A stretch of 64,000 nt of DNA, from positions 124,001-188,000 of the forward strand of contig NZ_LITT01000035.1 in assembly GCF_001636845.1 (NCBI RefSeq). Reading direction: 5' to 3'. The stretch comes from Clostridium ljungdahlii (GTDB taxonomy: Bacteria > Bacillota > Clostridia > Clostridiales > Clostridiaceae). Below, piece after piece: positions 9,385 through 18,642 of the stretch. A model generated the notes under the pieces. The model made no database searches, was not told the origin of the DNA, and saw nothing but the letters and a program-made list of their open reading frames with translations. How positions within the stretch are numbered: the stretch's first letter is position 1; each line of letters opens with the position of its first letter. The position numbers were made by a program, and so were the translations under genes.

Positions 9385-9470
9385 TAATACTGAATAATTT
9401 CAATTTATACATAGAATTTCATCTTTCAATAATACTCAACAATTTCAATTTATCCATAAAGAATTCCATC
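9379..9470. repeat. Imperfect tandem duplication of about 46 bp
   Basis: Two adjoining units (9379-9423 and 9424-9470) both read TTTCAATAATACT, then AATTTCAATTTAT, CATA and GAATT. It sits at the 5' end of the truncated ATP-binding gene. The rest of 9471-9667 is AT-rich with no gene I can recognise. Confidence 0.7.
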
Positions 9471-9667
9471 CTTAATTTAAATATAGTAACTACGTATTAT
9501 TATATCATATTTACTGAACATTTATTCCTCATTTTGGAAACATCATTCACTTAAATACATACTATTTTTTTATTTTTAAAACTACAATAAAAAAGTGTGC
9601 TTAATTCTTATATTTCAAGACTTCAAAGACACCTTACTTTAAATCTATATTGGTTAAATGATTAATG

Positions 9668-10360
9668 TTACTTATAATTGCAAAACCCAGCTCCAAGGCT
9701 ACTTCCTTTTTCACCTAGTCCTAAAGCAAGTGCTAACAGCGCCTTCTTCTGACTAAACTCATCTTGATTTACCTTTATTTGAACTTTGTTTCCCAATAGA
9801 TTAATGGATTTATACTTATATTTCATAGGGCATTTGTTTAAAATTTTCATTTCATTAACAAACATTTCCGATTTTCTAAACCCACATTTTTCTCCAATTT
9901 GGTTAAGCTTTTTCTCCAAATTATCATTTAGCCTTTTCATTAATAAATCTACTGAATTTTTTTCTTTGAGCCATGGTTTACTATCTATAGTGACAATAAC
10001 AGGTTTTAAGGTATATATTTCATTAATCTTATCTACTTCTTGCACTTTTAAGTCAACATCTATAGCTTTAATATTATTATATTCATGATTATAAATAGCT
10101 ATTGCCATTTTGTTTAACAACTGAATATTCATACTTCTAAGTCTAAAAAAATATACCTTGTCTTTTTTATATATCTTGTCCCTCTCTATGGGATAAAAAT
10201 TATCATATACATATTTATAAAATTTTTCTTCGTGAAATTTTTTTAATAAAGCTGATTTAAGCATAGAATTATTTATAAATACTCCTATATTATAAGGAAT
10301 TTCAACAAAATTCATATTCATTGATAACTTCACTTTTATCCTAAGTTCATAGAAATTCAT
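9668..10360 (-). CDS. cas6: CRISPR endoribonuclease Cas6
   Basis: 230-residue RAMP-fold nuclease that cuts CRISPR precursor RNA in the repeat. The C terminus carries the glycine-rich loop LALGLGEKGSSLGAGF, the Cas6 family signature; the N terminus starts with the usual RIKVKLS strand. The catalytic His is not obvious by eye. Last gene of the type III operon, one base after the CARF-HEPN gene, with GAGGAG seven bases before its ATG. It would process the five leader/array loci at 18.3-34.1 kb, whose repeats end in an AT-rich 8-base handle. Confidence 0.85.
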   Translation of the reverse strand: MNFYELRIKVKLSMNMNFVEIPYNIGVFINNSMLKSALLKKFHEEKFYKYVYDNFYPIERDKIYKKDKVYFFRLRSMNIQLLNKMAIAIYNHEYNNIKAIDVDLKVQEVDKINEIYTLKPVIVTIDSKPWLKEKNSVDLLMKRLNDNLEKKLNQIGEKCGFRKSEMFVNEMKILNKCPMKYKYKSINLLGNKVQIKVNQDEFSQKKALLALALGLGEKGSSLGAGFCNYK

Positions 10361-10361
10361 T

Positions 10362-11885
10362 TTATATCTCCTCTACAAGTTTTATCAGTTGACTATTAAA
10401 TTGACCATCTTTATTATAAAAATTATCATCTGAAAGATTCTCATTAAAAATACCAGTAAACTTTATTACTAAGTTTTCCAGATATTTATCTATTGCAACA
10501 TCGTCAAGCTCTGTTTCAATTAATGCATTAATTTTTTCTTTTGATACACCACTATAACCATGTGCCAATATGCTTTTATTTCTTAGTGATTTTAAACTTT
10601 TTAATTTTGAACATTCATTTACCAACTTAAGTTCTAAAGAATTATCTTCCAATACTATCTCTAATGTTTTTTTCATTGATTCTATATTAAGCTCACAATC
10701 CCTATACTCTAATTTAATACCAGATTGTATTTCTGCACTATTTAACTTATCCATTTGAGTCTCTGATAATGCTTCTTCTTTTAGAAATAATTTTCCATAT
10801 CCCTTGTCTATAACAACTTCTTTACTTAATAAAATATTGCTATATATAGCCTCTTGAATTCTAAATATTCTACCGAGAAAATCCGTATAAGCTCCATTAT
10901 TATATTTATATACAGCATTGTTTTTCAACTCATTAAGCAAGTATGTTTCATTTTTATCTTTAAGATGTCGCAAATAATTTTGAAACATACTACATGTGCT
11001 TCTGCTTACTGGACTATAATCTTTAACTTTCCTAATATATTTTTCAGCACTATCAAAATCAAACTCAATTCTTGATGATGCTGCTTGAATCATATTTAAA
11101 ACTATATTAACCTGTTCTTTTTCTGATATGTGATATTTACTAGCATAATCTTTAATTAATGTTTCAGCCCCTTTATAATTTTGATCTCTTATAAATAGAC
11201 AAATCTGTTTTTTACTATCAGCTTTTCTTAATGATTCTGATATAGTAAGATTATATGCATCTTTACTTTTTCTATCTATATAAAATGGATTTACCTTTAT
11301 ATTAATTTGATTTGTAGCATTAAATAAAAGTGCTGTAGACATTGCTGGCGTTCCGCCTGTTATCTCTATGAATAATTTTTCTATGCCTTCAAGTCTATTA
11401 TTTAGATTATATTCATATTCTTTCATCATTACGTCATAATCTGATGGATTTTCATTTATACACCAAATCTTAACTTTAGGTGTTCCTTTAAGTTCATTAA
11501 ATCCAATATTTTTTTTTAGTTTTTCATGCTCTCTGTCGTTTTTTATCTTTAATAATATTTTACCTAAATTTACAGTATCTTTCTTATGCTCTTGATCTGT
11601 AGTTACAAATATAATTTCTGTTAATTTATCATTTTCCAAATCATTTTTAACTTTTTCCATAGATGCCTTTATAATTGGAAAATCAATATATTCTAACCCA
11701 TCAGGATAATAATTTAATAGTTTTTCAGTAAACAAACTAAAATTATCTACTACACCATAACTTTCTCCAAGTATTTTTAACATTTCGTTATCATCACTAA
11801 ATAACTTTTTCATATCCTCATAATTATCTTTTTTAACTTGAAGATCATGGCTACCCAAATTTAATATTAGTGCAGCATTCTTCAT
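10362..11885 (-). CDS. CARF-HEPN ribonuclease, Csm6/Csx1-like (TIGR02710-type)
   Basis: 507 residues. The N-terminal Rossmann-like CARF domain begins MKNAALILNLGS and has the ligand-binding motif EITGGTPAMSTAL (about 174-186), the site that reads cyclic oligoadenylates. The C-terminal HEPN domain has RNKSILAHG (R435, H442), an R-N-x-H active site of RNA-cleaving HEPN nucleases. This layout and the LAHG ending match the TIGR02710 branch of the CRISPR CARF proteins. The ATGA overlap with csm5 couples translation. Predicted role: accessory RNase activated by the second messenger made by Csm1. Exact subfamily (Csm6 or Csx1) is uncertain. Confidence 0.85.
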   Translation of the reverse strand: MKNAALILNLGSHDLQVKKDNYEDMKKLFSDDNEMLKILGESYGVVDNFSLFTEKLLNYYPDGLEYIDFPIIKASMEKVKNDLENDKLTEIIFVTTDQEHKKDTVNLGKILLKIKNDREHEKLKKNIGFNELKGTPKVKIWCINENPSDYDVMMKEYEYNLNNRLEGIEKLFIEITGGTPAMSTALLFNATNQINIKVNPFYIDRKSKDAYNLTISESLRKADSKKQICLFIRDQNYKGAETLIKDYASKYHISEKEQVNIVLNMIQAASSRIEFDFDSAEKYIRKVKDYSPVSRSTCSMFQNYLRHLKDKNETYLLNELKNNAVYKYNNGAYTDFLGRIFRIQEAIYSNILLSKEVVIDKGYGKLFLKEEALSETQMDKLNSAEIQSGIKLEYRDCELNIESMKKTLEIVLEDNSLELKLVNECSKLKSLKSLRNKSILAHGYSGVSKEKINALIETELDDVAIDKYLENLVIKFTGIFNENLSDDNFYNKDGQFNSQLIKLVEEI

Positions 11886-12964
11886 CTTTCCTTCACCTCA
11901 ATCCAACCAAAGGTTCCTTTTATATCGTTATCACTTGAAATTACCCATTTTGTTGTAGGAAATTCACCTTTTTTTCTTTTCTTTCTTAAATTTACTACAA
12001 GGCTATAAATTTCATTATCACTAAGTTCCGCTGCTAATGTGTTACTAAAAAAGCCTTTAAGCTTTCCAACTCTTGATATGAAACCATTATTATCTTTTTT
12101 GAACATCCTTATTTTCTCTAATAAGAGAGCATATTCATTTATGAGCACATTTTTTTCGTTAAATCTAACTTTTAATATTTCTTTTAGCTCTCTATTTATA
12201 ACTTTTTCATAAAAATCATTTATTTTATAAAACAAATCTTCTTTTGTAAAAATTTTATTCTTCAATATCATTTGAGAATACATCGTTTGTTTTTGGTCTA
12301 TACTCTCTAAAAGTATCTTCATATCTAAATTCAATTTTTCACAATTAATGTCTTTATATATATTTATACTTCTAGCTTCATATATAGATGTTTTTACATT
12401 GGCATCTATGTCTGTATCCCTTATTATTAAATTTTTAAAAATATCTTCTTGAACTCTTTTAGGATATTTTCTAAATATATCTTGTCCAACATACTCTTTC
12501 GAAAATATTTTCTTTTTACCTACAAGATCATTTTTATCTATTTCATTATATAAAACTGCTGTTCTAATACCACCTTTTAACGAACTTCCTGGTATATATG
12601 GTATCCCTTTAGATTTAATGCATGTATTTATTTCAACATTTCCTTTTATATTACAGCTGCATTTAATTCTGCCAGCTTCCACCTCTTCTAACTTTATATT
12701 TTTATCCTGCAGTAAATTTTTTATAGTATATTTATCGCTACTATTACTTCTCTTATTCCGTAAAATTTCCAGATATTTATTGTAATATTCTTTATCATTA
12801 ATAAGAATATCTGCAATTTTATCAACATCTAGCAGAATAAACTCATCTTTATCCTTTACTACATCTATGTAAGGACTTAGTTTACTATTACTATCATTTA
12901 AAATTGCAACAGGGGAAAGTGTTTTTATTTCCAAATTTATTATATCTTTTTGCAAATAATTCAC
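11882..12964 (-). CDS. csm5: Type III-A RAMP protein Csm5
   Basis: 360-residue RAMP protein that caps the 3' end of the crRNA in the Csm complex. It has the Csm5-type N terminus (LEIKTLSPVAI) and the conserved YIPGSSLKGGIRTAVL motif (about residues 126-141). It starts at a GTG that shares one base with the csm4 stop; GGAGGTG precedes it by nine bases. It ends in an ATGA overlap with the CARF-HEPN gene. Confidence 0.9.
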   Translation of the reverse strand: MNYLQKDIINLEIKTLSPVAILNDSNSKLSPYIDVVKDKDEFILLDVDKIADILINDKEYYNKYLEILRNKRSNSSDKYTIKNLLQDKNIKLEEVEAGRIKCSCNIKGNVEINTCIKSKGIPYIPGSSLKGGIRTAVLYNEIDKNDLVGKKKIFSKEYVGQDIFRKYPKRVQEDIFKNLIIRDTDIDANVKTSIYEARSINIYKDINCEKLNLDMKILLESIDQKQTMYSQMILKNKIFTKEDLFYKINDFYEKVINRELKEILKVRFNEKNVLINEYALLLEKIRMFKKDNNGFISRVGKLKGFFSNTLAAELSDNEIYSLVVNLRKKRKKGEFPTTKWVISSDNDIKGTFGWIEVKER

Positions 12965-14010
12965 TAATTTTCACCTCCAAATGGACTCAAAAAGGCTTTA
13001 CCATAAACATGTATATCATGATTAATCCCCTCTACTTTAAAAGAGTATATGTCTCCTTCTACTTTTCCATTGAAAATACTCCCTTCCTTTATCATCCTTA
13101 ATGTAGGTTTTTTTATATTTGTTGATCTTTTGGAAAAAATAAATCCATTCCTATTTTCTAAAGAATATTTACTTATTTTACTTAAATCCTTTTTATCAGG
13201 ATAAATCATTGAAAAATTTATATACACTTTCCCATTATCACAAATATTAAATTTATAGTCACTTATGGATATTTCTTCAACTACTCCTGCACCTAAAGAC
13301 CTTTTTCCACCTATTGATATAAATTGAAGAGCTTGAATGTATTCATCTTTTAATATTTTTTCATTATCATCTATAAGGAAATAGAAATAAGGTTCTATCT
13401 TTATTTCACCTGACTCTTTAGTGGATAATATGCTAAAGGAATCATAATAAGTATCCATAGATTCTTTAGTATATCTATCAATTGTATTTCTTTGAAGCAT
13501 ATCTTTTTTTATTGGAGAATAGTCTTCTAATACTTTTCTAACATCATTTTCTACTTCATCGTTTCCTATGTAATACTTTCCATCAATGATAACTCCATTT
13601 TTAAAACTATAATCAATTATATCTTCATCTAAATTATAGTTCTTATTTAGGTTTCTAAAAGAATTGTGAGATACCCACGCTATATTCTTATACTTTTTTC
13701 TATTTAACAAATTTTCTTCTTCTACTTTTTTTGAAATTTCTTTTTCCTTAATTAATACATAAGGTTTAGGTAGGAAATCTATATTCTTCGATACATTATT
13801 TTTAGTTATTTTCAATCCGAGAAAAGCTGATGATATCTTCACTTTTTCATTTACTAAATTTACTATTACATTTAATTCATCATCTGTAATAACATAAGAT
13901 AACGCATTAATAATCATAGAATACAGTTTGTCAGAGGATATATAATCATATAGTTCTTCACCAATATGAATTTTCGCATTATCTTTAAAACTTAATGTAG
14001 CCTTCTTCAT
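12964..14010 (-). CDS. csm4: Type III-A RAMP protein Csm4
   Basis: 348 residues. Csm4 recognises the 5' handle of the crRNA and bridges Csm1 to the Csm3 backbone. The N-terminal strand (KATLSFKDNAKIHIGE) and the glycine-rich loop SIGGKRSLGAGVVEE (about 250-264) support Csm4 over Csm3/Csm5. AGGTGG lies just before its ATG, eight bases after the csm3 stop. Confidence 0.88.
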   Translation of the reverse strand: MKKATLSFKDNAKIHIGEELYDYISSDKLYSMIINALSYVITDDELNVIVNLVNEKVKISSAFLGLKITKNNVSKNIDFLPKPYVLIKEKEISKKVEEENLLNRKKYKNIAWVSHNSFRNLNKNYNLDEDIIDYSFKNGVIIDGKYYIGNDEVENDVRKVLEDYSPIKKDMLQRNTIDRYTKESMDTYYDSFSILSTKESGEIKIEPYFYFLIDDNEKILKDEYIQALQFISIGGKRSLGAGVVEEISISDYKFNICDNGKVYINFSMIYPDKKDLSKISKYSLENRNGFIFSKRSTNIKKPTLRMIKEGSIFNGKVEGDIYSFKVEGINHDIHVYGKAFLSPFGGEN

Positions 14011-14018
14011 TTTACCAC

Positions 14019-14783
14019 CTACTTAGTTTCAATCATTTCATTTTTTAAATCTTTAATCCAAGTATCATCAATTTCATCTACAGAGGCTTTAGTATCTCCA
14101 AATGGCTTACTTGTATAGCCTTTTATTGTTTTTGTAAAAAATTTAATATTCTCAAATTTAACTTTACCATATCCTCTTGTCCCATTTCCCCCCAAATAAT
14201 CATCTTCGAGGAACTGAAAGCCTTCTATTAAGTATTTAATATTATCTATATCTACTTCATTATATATTGTATAAACTATCTCTAAATCAAATATAGCTCC
14301 TTCAGGAACTCTTTCAAAAAGTCTTGGATTCGCTTTAGAAGTTAACCTATCTATTGAATTTTCCCATTTTGATTCAGTATAGCTTAATTCCAAATCTTTA
14401 AATTGTCCTTCTTTTTTTCTCATAGTTTCAGCTATACTTTCTTTTAAAAAGGCATCTCTTACTATAATTCTTGTTGGTAATCTATCTGTGATTTTATTTT
14501 CTTCACTAGCAGAAACTCCATATATTTTACAAATAAAACATTCTCCACAATTGCAAGGAAGGTTTTTGCCGGTTTTTTCATCTTTATCTATTTTGCCATA
14601 GGCAAGTTCTGTGAGACTTCTTAATTTACCTTTTAAAGATGAGCCAGGAATATATGGTTCACCCTTATGATTTTTTATTACACTATTATCTATTCCTCCA
14701 ATTTCAACACTAGAATTTCCCCCACCTATATGCAGTCCTGTTTTAACAACTAAATCTGCATTTATAATTAATCTACCTAGCAT
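14019..14783 (-). CDS. csm3: Type III-A backbone nuclease Csm3
   Basis: Backbone RAMP that cuts target RNA at 6-base intervals. Motifs: KTGLHIGGGNSSVEIGGIDNSV, where the Asp of GGIDNS is the expected catalytic residue; YIPGSSLKGKLRSL; and a zinc-binding Cys cluster CNCGECFIC. The frame opens at a GTG (14795), but the ATG at 14783 gives the family-typical start MLGRLIINADLVVKTGLHIGG and places the Asp at position 32, as in characterised Csm3. Spacing from GGGG is then long, so the start is not certain. Confidence 0.9.
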   Translation of the reverse strand: MLGRLIINADLVVKTGLHIGGGNSSVEIGGIDNSVIKNHKGEPYIPGSSLKGKLRSLTELAYGKIDKDEKTGKNLPCNCGECFICKIYGVSASEENKITDRLPTRIIVRDAFLKESIAETMRKKEGQFKDLELSYTESKWENSIDRLTSKANPRLFERVPEGAIFDLEIVYTIYNEVDIDNIKYLIEGFQFLEDDYLGGNGTRGYGKVKFENIKFFTKTIKGYTSKPFGDTKASVDEIDDTWIKDLKNEMIETK

Positions 14784-14801
14784 TTTACTAATCACACCCC
14801 T

Positions 14802-15272
14802 TTATTTATCATCACCATAATATTTTCTATAAGCCACTATTGTTTCCATAAATTCTTTTAAAGATTTTATTTCTTCTTTATTGTCATTATCATTAACATT
14901 TAACATTTCGATGCCTTTATCCAAAATATTGATTAAACTTCTAATAGCATATTTAGCACGATTATTTTCATTTTTTCCTATTATATACGCAAGTCTTGGT
15001 CTTAGTTTCTTCAATTCTATTGCTGTTTCAGCATTCATAATGTCACTATATATTTTTCTGATTTGCGAAGTAGTTAACTTTTCATTTCTTAAATATTTTG
15101 CATATTTCTTACATTCATCTATATAATTGTCATATTCTTCTGTTAGGCTTGTAACCCTAAGTATAATATTTCTAAAATACTTTTCACTATTGTCATTCGT
15201 TTGCTTTCTATTTTCTGGTTTAGTATCATTATATTTTTTCTTATTATCATAACATCTATTATTGTTATACAT
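14802..15272 (-). CDS. csm2: Type III-A small subunit Csm2
   Basis: 156 residues, all predicted helical. The charged, Asn-rich N-terminal tail is followed by helices typical of Csm2 (ILRVTSLTEEYDNYIDECKKYAKYL, KLTTSQIRKIYSDIM, LRPRLAYIIGKN). Csm2 forms the inner filament along the crRNA-target duplex. It overlaps the csm1 end by 8 bp and has GGGGGG seven bases before ATG. Confidence 0.88.
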   Translation of the reverse strand: MYNNNRCYDNKKKYNDTKPENRKQTNDNSEKYFRNIILRVTSLTEEYDNYIDECKKYAKYLRNEKLTTSQIRKIYSDIMNAETAIELKKLRPRLAYIIGKNENNRAKYAIRSLINILDKGIEMLNVNDNDNKEEIKSLKEFMETIVAYRKYYGDDK

Positions 15273-17391
15273 TCTTATTCCCCCCTATCATATGTCTACA
15301 ATTACATTGCGCCCACTTGTTGGCAAATGGTATTATCATGGCTTGTTTACTTAAATCTGATTTTACTACTGCACTTAAACATATGCTTTCATACTGTTCT
15401 ACTAAACTATCAATTAATGTAATGTTATCCTTAGTTCTCAAATCTCTTAAGTAATATGCCAACCTATACATTTTTATATAGTTTATATTATTACTGCCTT
15501 TTTTAAAAACAGCTTTAAAACCTTTAGTACTTTTATCTATTTTTTCAAATATGCTTTTACTTTGGGTTTTTTCGTATATCTTTTCTATAAGATTTTTTAA
15601 TTTAATTAATTCCAAATATTGCTCCCATGTAAAAACTTCTCCAAGAAAGCATATTTTATCTTTTCCTTTCGTCAGCTTTCCTTTTGATAGAAACTCTTCT
15701 GTAATTTCAGCTGTTTTAATAATAGGAAAATCCGAATTAAACATTCCAACACCAGCTGAAAAAGTTTTATCTTTACAATCTACAAATGTTCTAAATAATT
15801 CTCTAAGCACATATATAAACTCAAATATCTCATCATATCTCCCTACTACAAAGGTATCATCACCACCCGCATAAATTATTGTAATCTTTTCTTTCCAATT
15901 TTTTGTTTTTAAATACCGTCTACATTCTTTCGGAGTGTAACTATTTTCTATAATTTGTTCAACAAAGCCCTCAAAAAACATAGAAATATTTCTACTCAAC
16001 CCGACAACTTGTCCAATACTCTTTGTATTGATAAATAAACTTCCAAGATTATCAACATCCAATTTAATAACCCCAATTTTATTGTCTCCCAGTAACTGGT
16101 TGCTTGCCACCAGTTCATCTAATGAATTAGTACTAAGCTTTGTACTTTTAAAAATATAACCATCGACATTATCATTATCAAAATTATTAATTGAATATGC
16201 TGTAGTTCTTTCATTTTCCCTACAAAAATCTTCTGAAAAAGAAATATTATAGCCTAATGCCTTAAATATGTCCTTTACATCTTTATACGTATCTTTTATC
16301 AAATCGAACTCTGTCTCTTTTTCTATATAGTAGCTTTTATTTCTTGCATCTTCTATCAATCCTATATATGATTGGCATAATGGACATCTTTTTTCTTCAT
16401 CTAACTCATCAGATATACAATTGCAAATACTACATGTTTGATTTAATTTTCCACCATTATCTATAGGTCCAAATATTTTTTTAAAATTTTCTTGAAGTCC
16501 TATTTCACTCCATCTTTTATTCTTAACTTTTCCTACACTGTCTCCAACTTTCTTCCAAACTTCTTCAAAATTATTAAAATCACTTAATGCAAATTCAACT
16601 TCTGCCAGAGCTAAATAAAGTTCTCCACTATGAGCATTAAGTAAAAGTTCACTTAACTCTTTTCTTATTCTTCTAAATTCTTCTATATTCTCTTTACTTG
16701 CTATGATATAAAAATTTCCCCCACCACTATACAAAATATTAGTGATGTTAAGATTAAGTTTTCTAACTATATATTTTGAACATAAATCCTGTAAGAGAGT
16801 CAAATAAAGCGAATGTGCTTTTAATGTTTTCAGAGCATCTGCCTTTCTAGTTTTATATATGAAATTTTGTATTCCTGAAAGATCACCTTTTATTAATATA
16901 AACTGGTTATCATTTTTCTCCTGACACTTTGCTATAGCTGAAGTTATTTTGCAAATATCAAATAATGAAATATCACAGTTTTCTTTATTAATAGCAGGAA
17001 TATTGCTTAAATATTTCATACATATATAATAGACCCTTTTAAAATTTTCTTTACTGGTTTCAAGTTCATCAAGTACCTCATCAATATAGTTATCCCAAAC
17101 ACATTTTTGGATTGTGTTATTTTCTTTTTTGCTTTTGTTCAATGATTCAAAATCTAATTTTGACTTTCTAAATGGTAAGTAACTATTATCAGTATTTGAT
17201 AATGTATTTTTTAATTTGTATATAGAATTCTTTACTGATTCATTTTTCTGATTACCTATAGCAGCTTTATATGACTTTTCTATATTATCATTACTCTCAA
17301 TCGAAAATATATTTAGTAATTTATTATATCTTTCTTTATCAATACTTTCTAAATATTTAGCAAATGCATATACTAATTTACCGCACTTCAA
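15265..17391 (-). CDS. csm1: Type III-A large subunit Csm1 (Cas10) with GGDD and no visible HD motif
   Basis: About 708 residues. Palm 1 begins FILIKGDLSGIQNFIY; a zinc ribbon CSIC...CPLC follows; Palm 2 contains YAGGDDTFVVG (about 509-512), the cyclic-oligoadenylate synthase site. The segment that normally carries the N-terminal HD DNase domain is present only in part (…DISLFDICKITSAIA survives) and no His-Asp pair occurs anywhere in the protein, so DNase activity is probably lost. Start: an ATG at 17415 lacks a ribosome-binding site, whereas GGAGG precedes a TTG at 17391 by eight bases; the TTG is preferred. Confidence 0.9.
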   Translation of the reverse strand: MKCGKLVYAFAKYLESIDKERYNKLLNIFSIESNDNIEKSYKAAIGNQKNESVKNSIYKLKNTLSNTDNSYLPFRKSKLDFESLNKSKKENNTIQKCVWDNYIDEVLDELETSKENFKRVYYICMKYLSNIPAINKENCDISLFDICKITSAIAKCQEKNDNQFILIKGDLSGIQNFIYKTRKADALKTLKAHSLYLTLLQDLCSKYIVRKLNLNITNILYSGGGNFYIIASKENIEEFRRIRKELSELLLNAHSGELYLALAEVEFALSDFNNFEEVWKKVGDSVGKVKNKRWSEIGLQENFKKIFGPIDNGGKLNQTCSICNCISDELDEEKRCPLCQSYIGLIEDARNKSYYIEKETEFDLIKDTYKDVKDIFKALGYNISFSEDFCRENERTTAYSINNFDNDNVDGYIFKSTKLSTNSLDELVASNQLLGDNKIGVIKLDVDNLGSLFINTKSIGQVVGLSRNISMFFEGFVEQIIENSYTPKECRRYLKTKNWKEKITIIYAGGDDTFVVGRYDEIFEFIYVLRELFRTFVDCKDKTFSAGVGMFNSDFPIIKTAEITEEFLSKGKLTKGKDKICFLGEVFTWEQYLELIKLKNLIEKIYEKTQSKSIFEKIDKSTKGFKAVFKKGSNNINYIKMYRLAYYLRDLRTKDNITLIDSLVEQYESICLSAVVKSDLSKQAMIIPFANKWAQCNCRHMIGGNKNV

Positions 17392-17555
17392 AAACTTATC
17401 CTCCTTTTTACCCATTCTGTTATAACATATTACATGTATTGTATTAAATTATATTGTTATGCCAACTTATATTGAAAATCTTCTCTCCGTCAAATTTGGC
17501 ATAAATAATAAAAACTGCATTGTATCGCCTTTTTCTAATATTTCAAGATTAGTAG

Positions 17556-18050
17556 TTATCTTTGAAGTTGTCCCCAAAATTCATACTTTTTTTCACTATT
17601 AACATTATATTGATATACTAAGACATTAAAATCATTAGACAACTCAGCTCCAATCATAGTAGAAATGCTAACTGGTGCAGCGATGAATAAATGTATTTTA
17701 CATATACCCTTTTGCTGTAATTTTATTTTCTTATTTCTAAGATTATTAATTATATTACCAATATCTATGCTACTAATATCTCCTATCTTTTCAAGTTTAA
17801 ATATATATTCACTAGATATGTCTTTATAATATTTTCTTTGACTCAGCCAAAATTTCACCTGATTTTCTATATCATTTTTTCCGATACTTACTATTAATAC
17901 ACCTGCATTTTTAGATGGATTTTTTAATATTTTTCTATATTCAATCCATTTTTTTAGCTTATGCAACTTAATTCCTGCAACAAAAGATATTGCAGCAGTT
18001 ACTATTGTTATAATACAAGAAAGCTTATTTACATTGCCCCAATCCATCAT
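17556..18050 (-). CDS. Small membrane-anchored SAVED/CARF-like protein at the head of the csm operon
   Basis: About 164 residues. One N-terminal membrane helix (SCIITIVTAAISFVAGI, about 11-28) is followed by a basic patch and a Rossmann-like domain: AGVLIVSIGKNDIENQV, then IHLFIAAPVSISTMIGAELS and VLVYQYN. The HLFxAxPxSxxxxIGxxL...VxxYxY pattern is that of the C-terminal half of SAVED cyclic-nucleotide sensors. It lies 164 bases upstream of csm1's preferred start on the same strand. I infer a membrane effector or sensor of Csm1-made cyclic oligoadenylate; no enzymatic domain is visible. ATG at 18050 is chosen because AAAAGG precedes it; the frame opens at 18059. Confidence 0.65.
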   Translation of the reverse strand: MMDWGNVNKLSCIITIVTAAISFVAGIKLHKLKKWIEYRKILKNPSKNAGVLIVSIGKNDIENQVKFWLSQRKYYKDISSEYIFKLEKIGDISSIDIGNIINNLRNKKIKLQQKGICKIHLFIAAPVSISTMIGAELSNDFNVLVYQYNVNSEKKYEFWGQLQR

Positions 18051-18189
18051 ATACATCACCTTTTAATACACATATTATTTTTTCTCTTCATAATTTTTAT
18101 AATAAAACTTTTCTTTTAAATCTCAGAATTACACATAAAAATATTTGATTTGTATACCTCATATTTCTAATCACTCTAAATTTATATAT

Positions 18190-18198
18190 ATTATACCA
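18190..18198 (-). promoter_or_regulatory. Extended -10 promoter candidate for the csm operon
   Basis: On the minus strand ATGG-TATAAT forms a TGn extended -10 element about 140 bases upstream of the SAVED-like gene. No good -35 is seen. The rest of 18060-18250 is AT-rich and contains no gene. Confidence 0.4.
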
Positions 18199-18250
18199 TA
18201 TTTTACATTTTATTTACTTAATTGTCACTAACTATTACAATTTACTATAC

Positions 18251-18288
18251 AAAAAACCGCATCTTTTTCAGATACGGTTTTTTATACT
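18251..18288. terminator. Bidirectional intrinsic terminator
   Basis: AAAAAACCGCATC and GATACGGTTTTTT form a strong hairpin. It lies just left of the solo CRISPR repeat, so it would end transcripts from that leader and separate it from the csm operon promoter. Confidence 0.8.
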
Positions 18289-18311
18289 TCAAATTTTTTA
18301 CCTGCTATATA

Positions 18312-18337
18312 TTTTACATCTCATGTTGAGGTTCAAC
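18312..18337 (-). CRISPR. Solo degenerate CRISPR repeat next to a leader (no spacer)
   Basis: TTTACATCTCATGTTGAG plus GTTCAAC matches 24-25 bases of the 30-base repeat used in the other arrays and is directly followed (on the right) by a full leader cassette. No second repeat exists, so this is a leader that has either lost all spacers or never acquired any. Confidence 0.8.
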
Positions 18338-18515
18338 CACAGTAAAATACCCATTCCTTATTTTTATTATAGTCCTAAAACCCTTAATAATAAAGGCATC
18401 CGCTGAAAATTTTCCAACCGTTTTTCAATTTTCATAAACTCAGCCAAAAAAGTACCTCAATCCATTACATATCAATGCATTGAAGCATCTTCTATCTTCA
18501 AAGAGGTTGGGAAAA
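18338..18515 (-). promoter_or_regulatory. CRISPR leader cassette, copy 0
   Basis: Same layout as the other four leaders. Reading the minus strand: CCAACC anchor, terminator-like hairpin plus T6 (18446-18490), GGTTGG anchor, TATAAT (18366-18371 on the plus strand as ATTATA) 28 bases before the repeat. Homology to the 20412 copy continues to the right through the Rpn gene remnant, showing that leader plus gene were duplicated together. Confidence 0.8.
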
Positions 18516-18642
18516 GTCTATCCGTGATATTTAGTTTGAAACACACAATAAGTTTTTGCCAAAATTCTCTAACCATTTTTTAATTCCAAATAAAAAAGCA
18601 CCTCTAAAGCTCACTTTCAAAGCTTTAAAGATACTTTATTAT

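Noticed and set aside
9668-18050. Type I-B or III-B CRISPR system
   Set aside because: No cas3, cas5, cas7, cas8 or cmr-specific genes; the order csm1-csm2-csm3-csm4-csm5 is type III-A.
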